Shown one piece after another: positions 48,320 through 49,218 of a stretch of 49,218 bases of DNA. Location: assembly GCA_030602345.1 (NCBI GenBank), contig JAUVZX010000005.1:1-49218 (forward strand), written 5' to 3'. The stretch comes from Bacilli bacterium. Its GTDB lineage: Bacteria; Bacillota_I; Bacilli_A; RF39; UBA660. Under the pieces are notes generated by a model. It had not been told where the DNA came from and ran no database searches. It saw only the letters and a list, made by a program, of their open reading frames with translations. Position 1 is the stretch's first letter; the number at the start of each line of letters is the position of its first letter. The position numbers and the translations under genes were made by a program.

Positions 48320-48382
48320 ATCAATAGAAGGAGCATCTATTCTAATATTTATTTTGAATAATGTTTGAATAGAAATTAATTT

Positions 48383-49066
48383 ATGAAGAAAAAATATATA
48401 TATATTTCCATCATTATTTTAGCATCTGTCATTATGATATTGAGATTTGCTGCTTTATCTTTTTACTTAGTATCTATTAATAATTTAGAAAGAAAATCAA
48501 TGGAATACATTCCCAACATTTCTGAAAAAGCTAAAATTTTAGAGTTTGACATGATTGATGAAAAAGAAGGTTATGATTATCTTGAAATAGAAGGTTTACA
48601 ATTTCTCTTTCCTTATATTGATAAAGTTAAACAAGAAAGTATCAATGCTGAATCAAAACTAAATACATATTTTTTAAAAGAAAATGAAGAATATGTTGGT
48701 GGTATAATGTTTTTTAAATTTGAGAATGATAATGATAAAGCGATGTTATTTTTAGATACTGTTAATTTTGATGAAGAGAAAGATTTTTTTGATCAAATGT
48801 ATAATACTGATTTTAAAGATGTTAATTTTTTCACCCCCTTATCAAGACTTGTTGAAAATTTTAATATTTTTGCTTTTAAAGTAGTATCTACTCCGACAGG
48901 AACTATATATAAAACAGAATCAAACTACATTTTTTTAGGAGAAAATATAGCAGTCATAAGACAATTTAATGAAGGCAAATTAGATTATGAATTAGTTATA
49001 ATTATTAATGATAAAAGCAAAGATTTTAATGAAATCGTTAAAACAGTTTTAGGTTCTATAAAATAA
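48383..49066 (+). CDS. Membrane-anchored protein of unknown function
   Basis: This 227-residue protein has one N-terminal anchor (YISIIILASVIMILRFAALS) and an acidic extracytoplasmic domain (FENDNDKAMLFLDTVNFDEE, ESNYIFLGENIAVIRQF). No family was recognised. There is no clear ribosome site directly before the ATG; the AGAAGGAG at about 48325-48332 is too far away. It may therefore be poorly translated, or its leader hairpin may bring that site closer. Confidence 0.7.
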   Translation: MKKKYIYISIIILASVIMILRFAALSFYLVSINNLERKSMEYIPNISEKAKILEFDMIDEKEGYDYLEIEGLQFLFPYIDKVKQESINAESKLNTYFLKENEEYVGGIMFFKFENDNDKAMLFLDTVNFDEEKDFFDQMYNTDFKDVNFFTPLSRLVENFNIFAFKVVSTPTGTIYKTESNYIFLGENIAVIRQFNEGKLDYELVIIINDKSKDFNEIVKTVLGSIK

Positions 49067-49076
49067 GAAAGAATAA

Positions 49077-49216
49077 TGATTATAATACCTTTAAAGTACA
49101 TACTAAATAAAAAACACCAAATGTGTTAAAATTAATTTTGAAAGTATTTTGGAGGTATTTTATTATGGGGAAACATGTTGAAAGAACTTATGAAGAAAAA
49201 AAGAAAATGGTAGAAG
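49077..49216. repeat. Right arm of the 140-bp terminal inverted repeat
   Basis: Reverse complement of 1-140 with one mismatch. The arm begins TGATTATAATACC, runs through a short ACAC/GTGT hairpin and GGAGG site, and enters the truncated gene at 49165. If the repeat is an IS end, TG at 49077 would fit the TG...CA ends of IS3-type elements; only one end is visible. Confidence 0.9.
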
Positions 49217-49218
49217 AA
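49165..49218 (+). CDS. N-terminal fragment of a repeated gene, possibly a transposase
   Basis: Truncated by the window edge after 18 codons (MGKHVERTYEEKKKMVEE). TGGAGG precedes the ATG. It is identical to the fragment at 1-52. See that entry for the uncertainty of the transposase suggestion. Confidence 0.4.
   Translation, partial: MGKHVERTYEEKKKMVEE

Noticed and set aside
1-49218. Mollicute genetic code with TGA as tryptophan
   Set aside because: TGA ends many genes at sensible places (for example 9263 and 44258), conserved tryptophans are TGG, and an LCP cell-wall protein is present.

Overview
This is a very AT-rich chromosomal segment from a low-GC Gram-positive bacterium of the Bacillota, most likely an uncultivated gut-type Bacilli or Erysipelotrichia-like lineage. 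The evidence is GGAGG ribosome sites, TTGACA/TATAAT promoters, a T-box leader before tyrS, an LCP cell-wall ligase, MacB-type and ABC-2 exporters and an ABC-F ATPase. TGA is a stop codon (for example at 9261-9263 and 44256-44258), so this is not a code-4 mollicute. The LCP protein argues for a peptidoglycan wall. I place it no more finely than that. Both ends carry the same 140-bp sequence in inverted orientation, each leading outward into an identical truncated gene start. The window therefore probably ends in a repeated, IS-like element.

Layout. (1) 1-2830: outward repeat end, a DUF2207-like membrane protein, small unknown genes, a decayed 640-bp stretch, a zinc-ribbon membrane protein and a Cro/CI regulator. 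(2) 2844-12178: a defence island. It holds a structured GC-rich hairpin, three tandem promoter-like repeats, two overlapping cytosine-5 DNA methyltransferases, an NgoFVII-like PLD-fold restriction enzyme, a KAP-type membrane NTPase with a small membrane partner, the 3' half of a tRNA-Lys gene (a likely integration scar), and an ADP-ribosylglycohydrolase overlapping an AbaSI-like modification-dependent nuclease. (3) 12226-15543: two lipoproteins with G+T-rich coding strands, three unknown small proteins (two are paralogues) and a CYTH protein. (4) 15595-19170: a RiPP-like cluster with a 45-residue Cys-rich precursor, an attenuating terminator, a radical SAM/SPASM maturase, a PP2C phosphatase, an APH-fold kinase and an unknown protein. 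(5) 19223-21386: an anchored protein, a Nudix hydrolase, a short-chain dehydrogenase and an unknown protein.

(6) 21443-28152: an NAD salvage operon behind a promoter flanked and overlapped by two near-identical palindromes. The order is nicotinamidase, nicotinate phosphoribosyltransferase, ADP-ribose-type Nudix, NAD synthetase, PRPP-synthetase-like protein, PnuC transporter, bifunctional NadR and an NrtR regulator. Together they import ribosylnicotinamide, recycle nicotinamide, supply PRPP, build NAD and probably sense ADP-ribose or NAD. (7) 28198-36158: WYL regulator, two RelA/SpoT-like HD proteins, nucleotide-kinase-like and methyltransferase proteins, T-box plus tyrS, and mscL. (8) 36144-36700: four tandem copies of a small RNA gene, each with its own promoter, a folded body of about 90 nt and a terminator. 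Compensatory changes between copies support the fold. (9) 36709-49066: MacB-type exporter, an LCP protein with a C-terminal PASTA domain, two paralogous unknown proteins, an ABC-2 exporter, gpmI, an ABC-F ATPase and an anchored protein.

The two strongest candidates for undescribed biology are the four-copy small RNA array at 36186-36688 and the precursor/radical SAM/phosphatase/kinase cluster at 15595-18758. All functions are read from motifs by eye; no database search or folding program was run.
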